Below are positions 11,380-22,919 of a DNA stretch of 64,000 nucleotides, piece by piece. A program made the position numbers and the translations under genes. Every line of letters begins with the position of its first letter. Position 1 is the first letter of the stretch. Source of the DNA: Capronia americana (taxonomy: Eukaryota; Ascomycota; Eurotiomycetes; Chaetothyriales; Herpotrichiellaceae); assembly GCA_016110215.1 (NCBI GenBank), contig JADWQD010000011.1, forward strand, positions 1,302,001 to 1,366,000, given 5' to 3'. The notes below the pieces were generated by a model. The model made no database searches and was not told where the DNA came from. It worked only from the letters and a program-made list of their open reading frames with translations.

Positions 11380-14300
11380 TCATCCTCGGCCATATGGATG
11401 GTATCGAGCTCTCCCTCGGAATCCTCCCACTGGCTTGTTTCCTGGGTTCTTAGGCCCAGTCGGTGCGTTAGCTGGAGCGCTGGGTGCTGCAGGTCCGCCA
11501 GGGCCCTTGGGAGGTTTCGGCGTATTGTGACGGACTGGTCCTGCGGAGCCTCTGCCGCCAGCGTTGCCTTCTGGTTGCGGGACATCGTCGTACATGCCTT
11601 CCCACGACTGCGGCCCACTGCCGTGATGTTGTCCGTGCTGACCTTGAAAGCCTCCTCCGCGTGGACCTTGAGGGAAACCGCCTTGGCGACGCGCGTGTTG
11701 TTGTTCATACTTCTGTTGCTCGAACGCCAACTGTTCTTGTGCCGATAACTGTCGTTGCACTCCACCCATATTCGCGGGGCCCATTGGTGGACGTTGTCCG
11801 CCACCCATGTTCATCCCGTTCATCCCACCTTGCTGCATATTCATCATCTGTTGCATCATCTGGGGATTCATGCCTTGCATGTTGCCCATGTTGGAGTTCT
11901 GTGAGTTGGGACTGTTTCCGCCTTGCATCTTCTGTTGCTGCTGCATCATCTGCATCATCTGCATCTGTTGTGGAGTCATGCCCATATTGCCCATTCCGCC
12001 CATGTTTCCCATGCCGCCCATCATGTTGGCTGCCATCTGTTGCTGCATCATGGAAAAGTACTGTTGCATTCTCTGCCAGTACTGAGCCATCATCTGCGGA
12101 GTCATGCCGGAATTGCCCGCCATCATGTTCGGGGGTTGATTTTGTGCAGGCGGTGCAGCCTGGTTGTTGTCATTGCTGCCGAAGCGATCTTCCCGTCCAA
12201 ACTTTCCCCGCCCTCGGCCACGACCAAAATCTTCATCTTCGCCCATCTTGCCTCTTGGTTGAGCACGCTTCACTTCAATGGGCTTCCCAAGGATCTCGAG
12301 CGGGTAAAATTGCAGGCATTTCTCCACCGCCGCGTCACTGTCGAACGTCACGAACCCAAAGCCTCGTGGTCGGCCCGTGTCCTTGTCCATCATGAGCGTT
12401 GCGTCGATGACTCTGCCGAACTGAGCGAAGAAACCTTCGAAGTCTTCCTCGGTAGCATCCTGACTGACGCCGCCCACGAAGATCTTGGCTGTCTTCTCTT
12501 GTTCGTCTCGGGGGATCGCACGCTTCGGGTCGATCTGGGTACCACTCAGTAAGTCTTTGTGCTTTCGTTTCAGGGAATGTGAATGTAGCCGGGAAATTGA
12601 TCCAAGGGTTTCTTGTCTCTCCCGGGATTCATCAAAATGGGTGGCTCTTACAATCTTCCCGTCTAGGAAATGCTCCTTGACCATCACTGTATTGACGGTC
12701 TTCGGGTCCTTGAACGTCAAAAAGCCGAAGCCTCGAGAGCGGCCGGTGGCGCTGTCCCGCATAACGGTGCATTCTTGTACTTCGCCAAACTGAGAGAAAT
12801 AGTCGTGCAGGGACTCTGTCGATGGGTTAGCATCACGCCGGCGTTACTGAAAGAAGGCTCAAGCAGATTGGCCGTCGATTCGTGGCCCTGGGAGAGTTTC
12901 TTACGGTCGGTGGTTTCCCAATTGAGTCCACCAATGAACATTTTTCTGCAGATAGCACTATGTTAGCTATGAATCGAATGCCAGGCAGTAAATAACAGTG
13001 GGATATCAAAAGCAGGGTGCGGTGCGTAAAACCCCATCGTCTGCTAGACACTGCCCTAAACAACAGCCTCGCAGCAACAGCATTACACCACGGCCCCATG
13101 ACTTCGCAGACTTCCCGATGCAGACACAGCAGGGAGATATGTACCCGGCCACGAAGCATGGTGTCTAGGAGCAGATGTCATGGCTTGGGGAACTTCTTTG
13201 TTGTTTGGGCAATCGAGGTGCGGTCTGTCGCCGCAAAGCGCAGTGAATAGGCCAGCCAGCATCGTGATAATCAAGGTGGGTATGTGCCAAGACTATTCGT
13301 AGGGACGCTGCACAGGTGTCTGCAAACGTCTAGACCCCAGCCACCGACTCAATGACATGTCCTCTGGCTCCGGCATATCTGCAGCGCATGAGTGCGCCAA
13401 GTGACACCCATCCCTTTGGCCGATAGCTGTCGTCTGCCGCATGGGAAGCAGTAGCGATGCTCCGTATTGCTCGACTTCCGTCCCGCATGCAACTTGAAGT
13501 AGTCGAAAGTGTAGCGACTTCTAGCCGACGGAGGCAAAGATCTGTTGGCGTTCTCTGAGATTCAACAGATACTCCATAGCATCTATCTCCTGCCTGATTT
13601 GGTCTTTTACGTTGCTCTGCCTGGGGAGTATCTCGTTGTATGGGAGCAGCTCTTGCCAACTATTCTGGCGCGCCTGGACCACCACTTTCGGGACTGTAGA
13701 TTGACTCTGCTAGTTGTTGCAACATCTGGGAACCCCTCGACGTGGGGCTCGATATCTGACGAGTCTCTCATTCCATGATCAGTCCGACCGACTTCGAACC
13801 GCAGCCGCCCAAGCACGATCCAACAGGCAGGATGTTGAGCGGATGCTAGCATCCGAAAGCAACCGTCCTTGATATGCACGGGATTTGCCAGTGTAGGTGA
13901 TTGCATGACCCATCATCCTTTGGTCGGACAGAGATGTAAGAGAACTTCCACATCCGCCAGTATCGAGCTCTTTTGTCTGCGAACCACGAACGGCCCTGCA
14001 TCTGCAACGGGGATGGATGTCGCCTTCCAGGTCCTGTATAACCTTTCTCCTTGCATGCCGGCAACTGTCGATCCAGTTGACTCACGGACAGTCCAAATCT
14101 CTGCCACCCATAATGTACTTTCTGGCGTGATCCACCTCTTTGGGGTTCCTACTCTGCCACATCCAGAACGCGACAGATTCCAAGGGGAGGAGGTACTATT
14201 GAACAAGGGGACATTGACAAGCAAAGTTGACTCACCCATCCTCTTTCATATTGACGTTGAAGCGCTCTTGGTGCGGCTGCATCTCATGTGACTCTTGTCC

Positions 14301-14649
14301 TTGGACATCATTGTAAGCGCCGTTGGCCGGCTCTTCTTGACCTTGAGGTTCTGTCTCAAAAGAGACGTCGTTGTAAGCGACCTCGGGCTCTTCACCGTAG
14401 CCCGGAGGATCCTTAGCCTTCACGGCATTGTCGCTCGAGGAAGGGTATGCAGCAGAAGTGGCAGGTGCGGCAGGGATCGCATTATTGTTTGAGCTGGTGT
14501 TCTCTTCGCCGTCATAGCTGAAAAGTGAGGTTAGCAGCAGCGCGGTCTGGGCAAACATGGGTTCAAGGGCTGGGACAGCGTGGTGAGGATGGGAAAAGGG
14601 CTTACAGATCTGCAAAGAGATCTTCCTCTACGTCGTCAGGTTCTGCCAT
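11380..14649 (-). CDS. HRP1: Hrp1/Nab4-type hnRNP, two-RRM RNA-binding protein
   Basis: Five exons, 14606-14649, 14236-14517, 12905-12945, 12652-12815 and 11380-12534, giving 561 residues. The N-terminus (MAEPDDVEEDLFADL) is acidic. RRM1 begins near residue 110 with RNP2 MFIGGLNW and RNP1 RGFGFLTF; RRM2 follows with IFVGGVSQ and RGFGFVTF, after the linker IDPKRAIPRDEQ typical of Hrp1. The C-terminal half is Gln/Met/Asn/Gly-rich (many NMGGMGNM and MMQQQ tracts) and ends in RG-rich sequence, a prion-like region. Yeast Hrp1 is cleavage factor IB, which binds the polyadenylation enhancement element and shuttles mRNA. Introns are 88, 1290, 89 and 117 bp; the 1290 bp intron is exceptional for this window and the 117 bp intron is in frame without stops. 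Confidence 0.93.
12946..14235 (-). other. Unusually long intron (1290 bp) in HRP1
   Basis: Bounded by a GTGAGT donor at the 14235 side and a CTGCAG acceptor at the 12946 side, with GCTAAC about 20 bases before the acceptor. Open frames inside it show no recognisable domain. I could not identify a snoRNA with both C and D boxes. Confidence 0.8.
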
Positions 14650-15615
14650 CTTCGCTGTTCACCCAACAAAGGGTGATCGGGTGCGTGCCTTGCGCTCAAG
14701 AGATTCTCTCTGTGCCGACTTCAGAAGTCTTCTAGGGTGAATACTTCCAGAAGCTGAAGCAACACAAGGAAAAAGCCGCTAGAGCCCTTGATCTAAAGGA
14801 GAAAGGGAAGACGCGGCTGATGGCTGTTGGTTGAAGATGAAATGGAACCAAAGGTACACGAGGTTGGAGGGAGTGAGGTGACAAGTAAAGGCGAGTTGAA
14901 GGAGTGCCGTGAGAGGCCACGAACGCGCTGTTTGGCAGCGCAGCCGGAGGTTTAGGCGCCGATACGCTTGGCAACATCAGTGACAGTGTCCGTGTTGGCG
15001 GAGGCGGGAGCCCCAGGCACTCCCTAGGCAGACCACGCCGGCACCGACAAGCCGCCCTGCAAGACCCCCTCTGTCCACACCCGCCTTGTAAACACGGTGA
15101 CTTCAATGATCGCTATTGTCGCCCGCAGGATTTAAGCATGTTCTCCCCGCTTCATGCAAAAATGATCAGGAGGAAACGTCAATAGGCTTTCGTTACCGTG
15201 AACTGACTCCAATTGACTCAATATGGCTCACAAGAGGATCCAACAGCAGGTAATGTGCACCCGCCCGACGCTGTATACGACTTCCTACTGACCATTCGAA
15301 GGAGATGGTCCAGGTCGGTTCGTGTCTCCTTCTACCTCTTCATTTGGTATCTATATTCGCAGCTGGGCTCAGGGCTAACGGCTGGTTGACCGGCAGACAG
15401 AACAGAGTACATGCATCCAACATCTCAACACTGGCCTCGCTAACGCTTGGTAGACGACCATCCTCCCCCTTCTGGAGAGGACGACCTTCCGCTCCTCGGC
15501 AGGCTTCGGGCCAGTCTACCAAGGTCTTTGGTGCATCTTACTCCCATGCGGATATGCTGAAGTTCGAGTCACTGTGAGGGAGGGCGTCGGTAGGAGATAC
15601 AGAACCATACAACTA
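14650..15615. other. Divergent intergenic region HRP1/GYP1
   Basis: Holds the promoter and 5' leader of HRP1 (minus strand) and of GYP1 (plus strand). The right part contains the ubiquitin-conjugating-enzyme-like fragment described separately. Confidence 0.6.
15223..15600 (+). pseudogene. Possible decayed Ubc4/5-type E2 fragment
   Basis: The ATG at 15223 opens MAHKRIQQQ, and after a GTAATG...GAAG intron-like gap the frame continues EMVQVG, resembling the E2 N-terminus MALKRI-x-x-EL-x-x-LG. Further on, 15463-15530 reads GEDDL, then Q-A-S after small frame changes, then G-P...Y-Q-G, in the order of the E2 blocks GDDLFHWQA...GP...Y-x-GG. Near 15563 VRVT recalls the following VxFTT block. There are frame shifts and missing segments and no catalytic Cys block, so no functional E2 is encoded. 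This is pattern matching by eye; chance resemblance or an alternative 5' exon of GYP1 are possible. Confidence 0.35.
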
Positions 15616-17315
15616 ATGCATAGCAGGAATTTGGGACCTCATTCGAGACCGAGAACACCTCCGCCGTCGACACATAGGCCGTCGCAGACCCCTCCGCTAG
15701 ATAGGCAAAACCTTCAATCTCCGGAAAGGAGACCGTACTCGGGCTACACCTCCGCCTTGGGCGAGAGCTGGGACGTTGATAGTGGCGGAGACCTGGAAGA
15801 GGAGGATGATGATGATGATCTTGTCTATGAGGACGACGAAGACGAGTTCGGACTCCCCAGCATCACAAGCATGCGGCGGAAAAGAAGCAGGAAGGCCAAG
15901 ACGCTGAAAGTCGACCAAATATTGTACCCAAGCCTGTTACAGACCACGTCTGCTCCAGCTTTGGCCCCGTCCCCCTTTGCCCAACCTGTCAGGTCGAACA
16001 GTTTTGACATTGCCGAAGAGCGCAATCCGCTGGCATATCCGAGCGCAAAGAAAGGAGAAGGGAAGATCTTAAGGCCTCAGTATAAAGATATCCTGAAGGA
16101 CCCAGCAAACTCACTCCACTTAATCAACCACCCTTCGTTACCGTTGAACGCAACACCCAAGGAAACAGACGCCCATAGCACGCGGATATCACGAATCAAC
16201 AAGTTCAAGCGAATATTACAGGCAAGCTCAGTGTCTTTACCGGATCTACGGGCTGCAGCATGGTCTGGGGTGCCCGAAGAAGTACGTGCGATCACATGGC
16301 AGCTTCTACTTGGCCATGTGCCTACCAACAGTGAGCGACGTGTCGCAACACTTGAGCGAAAGCGGAAAGAGTACCTCGATGCTGTGAACCAAGCTTTCAG
16401 TTCGGGCAATGCAGCCAGCCGGAATGCCTCGGGCACGGGTCTTCCAGGTCCTGCGTCACAACCCAGCCGCGGACGAGGACTAGACGAGGCTGTATGGCAT
16501 CAAGTCAGTATCGACGTACCACGGACAAATCCTCATATCCCCTTGTACGGCTTCGAGGCCACTCAACGTTCTCTCGAACGGATCTTATACGTCTGGGCGA
16601 TCCGACATCCCGCCAGTGGCTACGTGCAAGGGATCAACGACCTCGCCACACCCTTCTGGCAGGTGTTCCTGGGAACCTATATCACCGACCTAAATATTGA
16701 GAGTGGGATGGACCCTGGACAATTACCCCGACCCGTCCTTGACGCTGTCGAGGCTGACACGTTCTGGTGCTTGACGAAACTGCTCGATGGCATACAGGAT
16801 AACTATATCGTGGCGCAGCCCGGTATCCACCGCCAGGTCGCCGCACTTCGAGATCTGACCACCAGGATCGACTCAGGTCTGGCGAGGCACTTTGAAGACG
16901 AACATGTGGAGTACATGCAGTTTAGTTTCCGGTGGATGAATTGTTTATTGATGCGAGAATTGAGCATCAGAAGTGTAATCAGGATGTGGGATACATACAT
17001 GGTGAGCGCAAACCAAGTGCATTCCTTCAAGATGCTAAACCTATATCACAGGCCGAAGAGAACGGCTTCTCCGAGTTTCACCTCTACGTGTGCGCAGCTT
17101 TCCTCGTCAAGTGGTCGGAAAAGCTGATGAAGATGAACTTCCAAGAGATCTTGATGTTCTTGCAAGCGCTCCCGACACGCGAATGGACAGAGAAGGATAT
17201 TGAGCTTCTGTTGAGTGAAGCCTTTATTTGGCAGAGCCTATTTCGAGGCTCGAGGGCCCATCTGCGGACACAGAATAGTAACATACCGATGGGCTCATTA
17301 GGCCCGTCTAGTTGA
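15616..17315 (+). CDS. GYP1: Gyp1-type TBC-domain Rab GTPase-activating protein
   Basis: Two exons, 15616-17001 and 17052-17315, joined across a 50 bp intron to give 549 residues. The frame is open further left but without ATG; 15616 is the first Met and is followed by the Pro/Ser-rich segment expected for fungal Gyp1. Residues about 60-90 are strongly acidic. The TBC domain starts near residue 205 (LRAAAWSGVPEEVRAITWQ). The catalytic arginine finger sits in SIDVPR (Arg303) and the glutamine finger in GYVQG (Gln338). The end, after the splice, reads EFHLYVCAAFLVKWSEKL, typical for the family. Gyp1 acts at the Golgi on Ypt1/Rab1. The start codon is the only uncertain point. Confidence 0.93.
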
Positions 17316-18158
17316 TCTCAAGGAATCAATCAATTATGATACCCGGGCGTGGGGAAGCGAGCTGCGGCATCCAAGTACTCGTAATGTGTAGTCACCTGAC
17401 TGAGGCGATACTCCGTGGATTAAAGTTCTAGCCTTTTCGGGCCGAGGTCACGTGGAGTCGTCGGCAGACCTACCGGGGTCGGCGGGGTGGAAGCCGCAGT
17501 TTTCGCTGCTAAAGGGCAGGCAGTCTCGTTTCTCCCGACGTCTCCAACTTGCCTCTCGATTTCTCATCTTCTCTCTTTCATTCATCACTCACTCCAACCT
17601 CGTCTCCCCTTCGCCTAACAACTGTGCAAATTTCGCTGCATCGTAGCCACAACAAATTCATCGGTCGGATTCATTAGGCATTTCTTTGTGTTTACCTTTC
17701 GCATCACTGCCTGCAAACGGCCGCCTGCACACGAGACGGCGCTGCTGACTGGGGTCCCTGGCTTTCCCGCTCATCGTGCTTGGCTTTGCTTGCATAACCG
17801 CAGCAATTGTTGGAAAGAGCAAAACATATTACTGTTCAAGAGCTGAGTTGCAATTGGGGAGGCGGAAGTTGCTTGTCACCATTGTCGGCATCGGCGGATT
17901 TGCGCACGAGGGGTTGGTGGAGGAATCAGAGGGTCCTCCCTGAGTTGAACTTCGGTTTCTCCTCAAACAGGACTTTATTACTCGTCTACCTACAATAACA
18001 TCTTCCTTTTCCCTTGCCATTCTTGCCCTTTGTCCCTCGGAATCTATCTACAACCACAACCGCAGCACCGTCAGCATTGTGCTCGCCGCCAGCCTAACTG
18101 GACAACTATATCGACAGTCCTTGCCTCTCGTCCACAGTCGCCGATTGGCTCTACTGCC
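17316..18158. other. Intergenic region and MPE1 5' leader
   Basis: About 840 bp with a pyrimidine-rich plus-strand tract around 17520-17640. Probably the promoter and 5' UTR of MPE1. No other gene seen. Confidence 0.6.
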
Positions 18159-20276
18159 ATGGCTTCTTACGTGTATTTCAAGTTCAAATCACAGAAGGAG
18201 CCTCAGCGCGTAACCATTGATGGGCCTCACACCGATGTCTGGAACCTCAAGCGTGAAATCATCAGCATTTCCCGTCTCGGCGACGGTACCGACTTTGACC
18301 TCAAGATATACAAAGAAAATAGCAATGAGGGTAAGTTCGATCTTTTTGTCCGCTGGCTCAATCCATTGTCACTAACACTTTGTAGAATACACAGACGACA
18401 CCGAGATAATCCCCAAAGATTCAACCGTCCTCGCCCGAAGATTACCTGCATCAGCACCTGGCAAGGGCCGTGCTGCTCGTTATGTATCTGGGAAGCCACC
18501 TGTCAGTGCAAAGCCGTCGGCTGCGGCTACCGCGAGCAGATTGGTCAAGACAGTGGACATGGACAAAGCGATGACAGAGGAGGAGAAATTGAAGGCAATG
18601 CTTCAATTCACCGATGCGCAATGGCAGCAAAAGCAAGAAGAAATGTCACACGAGACCCGGGTACCCATGCAGGGGAAGCCATTCAACAAGAAAGCGAACG
18701 TGCCGGAAGGCGAGCCACCTCATGGGTACATCTGCTACCGATGTGGCAAGAAAGGTAAGCACTTATTCCCAATCCGAATTGCTCCGGCCACATGCTAATC
18801 GTAACAGGCCATTGGATTCAAGCATGTCCAACGAATGACGACACCAAATATGACAACAAGAACCGTATCAAGCGGACGACTGGGATCCCTCGGTCCATGC
18901 TGAAGAAGATCGACCAAGCCGATATTGATAAACTTGACGATACGCAAAGACAAAACCTCATGGTAAATGCGGAAGGAGAATACGTCTTTGCTCAAGCGGA
19001 TGAGAAAGCTTGGAAAAAGCATCTTGAACAAGTCAAAGCATCTGAGGCGGCCCAGAAGAAACAAACCTTTGGCGACCGAGAGCTGCAAGATCGAGGCTTG
19101 GAATGCCCGATTGACAAGCGCTTGTTTGTAGATCCAATGAAGACACCTTGTTGTGGGAAGACATATTGTCATGATTGTATCGAGAACGCACTGCTTGAGA
19201 ACGATCTCACATGCCCTGGATGTGAGACGGAGAATATCAGCCTTGAGCGCCTCGAGCCCGACGAGGAGATGAAGAAGAAAATCAAAGAATATGAAGCCGA
19301 GAAGGCCGATTCAAAGCAGCGGTCTCGAAGCCCTACGTTAGCAGCAGATTCGCCAAAAGACCATGCTTCAGCCGCTGGTTCCAGACCTGGTTCTCGAGAT
19401 GGCACTGGTACTCCGCAGTCCGTGAATGGCTCGGCTAAGAAGCGCAGTGCGAGTGAAGTCGAGGGCTCTGCGTCTTCTAGCAATCTCGCTGCTCCGGCCA
19501 TGAAGCGTCAGAAATCCGGAGAGGCCGTATCATCTTCCATGCCTCTGCCAGACGGCAGCGGAGGGCCAAAGAACGATAGTGCCAAGGAGGCTGCTCCTAC
19601 TCCTGACACCATGAACGCGCTGCCCGCCAATATGATGCCGCCGGACTTTTCACAAATGCAACCGGGCAACAACATGAGTCTGCCTATGATGCCTGGCTTC
19701 AACCCATTTATGGTGAATCCTATGATGATGGGCATCGGCATGAACGGCATGAACGGCATGAACGGCATGAATGGGATGAACGGAATGGCCGCAATGAACT
19801 TCATGAACCCGATGATGATGAACGGCATGAATGGCATGAACCCCGGCAATTTGGGAAACATGGGCATGAACTTTCCAGACCAGCAAAATTGGAACGCGAA
19901 CATGAACCAGAATCCAAACAACAACATGAACCAGAGCCAAGTCAACGGCTACAGCAAATTCCCCAACCGTGCCCACCGAAACCAGAACTTCCAAGCTCCC
20001 TCAAAACCCTCGACACCACAACAACCCGCCGGCTTGGTCGGGGTGCCCACTGGACCGAAAGCCATGAGCCAGCAAAGTCAACCTATCAAGTATAACCAAA
20101 ACCAAAACCAGCAGAACTTCTATCCGCCGTCAGGACCAGCCGGGAACAAGTTCTCAAATCAGCAGCGGCATACCGGCAACGAGGAGGACAACGCCTATAT
20201 GCGGCAGCCAGTCAATCCGCACCGACACAACAATCGGAACAGAAGGCCAAGGCAAGCGGATTATAGGGAGCTGTGA
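18159..20276 (+). CDS. MPE1: Mpe1/RBBP6-type subunit of the cleavage and polyadenylation factor
   Basis: Three exons, 18159-18330, 18386-18754 and 18808-20276 (introns 55 and 53 bp), 669 residues. Residues 1-76 are the ubiquitin-like DWNN domain (YVYFKFKSQKEPQRVTIDG). A CCHC zinc knuckle follows, split by intron 2: Cys174, Cys177, His182, Cys187. A RING/U-box-like finger lies at about 280-320 (CPIDKRLF...CCGKTYCHDC...CPGC). The C-terminal 300 residues are disordered, first Ser-rich, then Met/Asn/Gly-rich with tandem NGM units. Yeast Mpe1 joins the nuclease module of CPF and senses poly(A) signals; human RBBP6 has the same domain order. All three domains are intact, so a functional protein is expected. 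Confidence 0.96.
19740..19784 (+). repeat. Tandem 9-bp codon repeat (MNG units) inside MPE1
   Basis: Five near-identical 9-mers of the form ATGAACGGC encode Met-Asn-Gly repeats in the low-complexity tail. A shorter copy occurs at about 19821-19845. Length polymorphism is likely. Confidence 0.85.
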
Positions 20277-21456
20277 ATGAAACTGTTTCGACACCTGACC
20301 TAGCGCTGATAGGGGGTTTATCTTTGTTTCCCGCTTGGAAACCCGCCGTTTTTCGATTGCATATAACTCAGATCCAGGAACCATGCAAATACAGGGCGCA
20401 CTTGCCGGTCTTGGATTCAACCAGAAGGGCAAGGCGTGGGTGATTCGACTCGACAAGTTTGGTCGAGCATTGGAGGCGGCCTGCTACAACACACGCCTCC
20501 ATGCATTACGGATTGACATTATGTACTTGCCTGTGGCATGAGCTGTCCACGCGGATTTGCGAATGTGTTCGCGAATGTTCGGACGCAAGGGCCATGCAGC
20601 TCCAGGCACAATGATACGAAATATTCAAACAAACCTTCTATAGATTGCCTTTTTGCTCGCTTCTCTAGCACCTTCTGCTGACCCTCTGTCTGTCCTTTGT
20701 AGTCTTTGCAGCCTGATCGCCTCCCCGTCCTTTTCTATTTTCTCCATGCTCATGAACCACAGATGTGTCAAATCCAGACTGCAAACCTCCTCGTCCATTC
20801 CTGCCGTCTCTCTTCGGCGGCGTCATACCCATGACACCAGTCTCGTGTTATACGGCAGGACAGTCCCAGACCGGCTGATTATTCGAGCCGACGAAAGAAA
20901 TAAACGACTGTTTCTGTAATGTAATGCGCTGCTTTTCCACCGGTCACGAGTCTCTTCAGAAAGCGCTGTGTAAATAGCCCTGGATCTTTGCTTACGATGA
21001 GTATCTACAACCATCGTCATCACCTCGCCATTTGTAGAAAGTAAAGTATTCATGTATGGGACTCAGAATTCAAATCAGCTTGAAACCGCATGTTTTTACG
21101 CTGCTCCCAGGTCCACGGACCTGAACGGTAGTGGCCGGGTGCAGGTCTGGGTTCACTATTGTTTGAGCACACAATTCATCACAGTCCCTTGAAAAGAACA
21201 GGGCGTTGGCTGAAATCCTTAACTACATTTTTGTTCGGAGAGAGGAAAGGGTTGACGACAAATGCGTTGGTCGACGAGCAGTTCTAGGCGCAGCAAATAC
21301 ACATGCTCCACAGTACCTCGTAAACAGCGCATATTGGTACGGCGAAGCTTTGGGCCGATGCGCGACGCGTAATTCATGGTTGTCTCTCGTCTCTCAGTTC
21401 CAGAGCAGCGGGAACACGCTACATCGGACCCCGATGTTGCATTGTCACTCTTCTAT
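20277..21456. other. Convergent 3' intergenic region
   Basis: About 1.2 kb between the MPE1 stop and the paraoxonase-like stop. Only short unsupported open frames; likely 3' UTRs. Confidence 0.6.
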
Positions 21457-22919
21457 CTATTCGAATGTGCCTGCAGGAACCTTGCAGACCGCAAAGCCGC
21501 CGAACTGAAGCACACTCGCACCGATGAAGACATTTTCATACGGGTCCGCAGCAGCCGCAGTCATGAAACTGACCTGAGAGCCATCGTCGAAGTACACCAA
21601 TTCCGGCGTGTAGTCCCTGTCCCTGCGTAGCCGCAGTGCTGCAGCCGGGACCAAAAAGTTCTTGCCTAACGATCTCACGTTGTCGAGGTACTTCGGCAAC
21701 TCCTCGAGGGTGGGAAAGACTACCTGCAGTCAGCCATGAACACAACAGATCCGCTCCACCATCACCTACCTGCGACAATTGGGTCTCCGGTCGTCGGTAA
21801 GATGTTGATGTTGTCGGCTGCAGCGCCCAGATCCTACGACATTGCTCGTCAGCTCTCCTCGTGCCTTGCCCTACCGCGTCGGAATGAGGGAATCTACTTA
21901 CAACTACCTGCAGCAGTGTCAATGATCGGTCGTCGTGGATCTGGAATATTGTGACTGTCCCGTTCTTCGAGTCCCCGACGAATAGTCGATCCTCCCACAG
22001 GTTGATACCATTGGCGCCAGGGAAGGTGCCCGACACCTGCCTGCAAATGACGCTCTGTTGCAACAAGTCAGGAATCGTCCAGGACTCGGACAGCACAAGG
22101 CCTACCTCGGCGGCTGCGTTACAGTGCTGTACGTTTGTCGCCCAGCTCCATGGTCCGTAGACCTCCTCTGCCACTCGCAACGGACCATCAGCAAAATAGT
22201 GGTCGTTGGTGACGAAAAACTCCCTGCCAACATCAGTTTTCCAGCGCCTGTCGAGCCGATGGGTTTTCCTACAGGGGGCCTGTGGCTGCAACTCCATTCG
22301 CGGTCTTGATACTTGGATGTTTGGCAGTTTTTACCAACTCGACCACGTCAGACCCGAGCTTGTAGCTGAAGATAGCGATTGAATCTCCACTCCGAGCATG
22401 ATTGACGGCGAATATATGTATCTGATCGATATCAGCCTCAAGAATTCCGATTTGGATATCAGCATGCCTGACCTGTGAGGGGTCTTCAGGGAACGTCAAG
22501 ATATCAATCCCATGTGTGATAAAGTCCCCGTCAAGACCCTCCACCTTCAATTCAGTGGTCTCGCCAGTCGTCAAATCATGCTTGAACAATTGCTCACGAA
22601 AGGAAGACTCGGCGCGCAGCGAAACAGTTCGCACACCAGCACACGGATACCAGTGCGTCCTCTCCACCGGGTCTCCACAGGCGAGGAATGCTGTCTTTGA
22701 TGGGAAGTGTATCTTCACATCCTCGCAGGCATTCGCGGTGTCAATGACTCGGCAATCGCCGTTGTTGAGATGTGAACTATTCTCCCACCGCACTAGTCGC
22801 GTTTTGTCGATTTCAACTCGGCCAGCCAACCTCCACAGGTGCGCTGACTGGTTGTAGAGGATAACTGGAATTAACGGCAGGAGAAAAGTGAGGACGAATC
22901 TGGTCGACATATTGCGCAT
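21457..22919 (-). CDS. Paraoxonase/arylesterase-like six-bladed propeller protein
   Basis: Six exons, 22473-22919, 22273-22421, 22106-22223, 21902-22054, 21770-21833 and 21457-21719, give 397 residues. The first ATG (22919) is followed by a hydrophobic stretch (FVLTFLLPLIPVILY), a signal anchor or signal peptide. Family blocks appear in order: HGIDILTFPEDPS, IHIFAVNHARSGDSIAIF, HPSIKTANGVAATGPL, FFVTNDHYFADG, FPGANGINLWEDRLFVGD, and AADNINILPTTGD. These match the serum paraoxonase/arylesterase group, calcium-binding beta-propellers hydrolysing lactones or aryl esters; the Asn/Asp and His positions of those blocks are kept. Substrate unknown. Two of the five introns (both 51 bp) are in frame without stops, so gene-prediction programs may retain them. 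It is divergent to a carboxylesterase gene. Confidence 0.85.
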
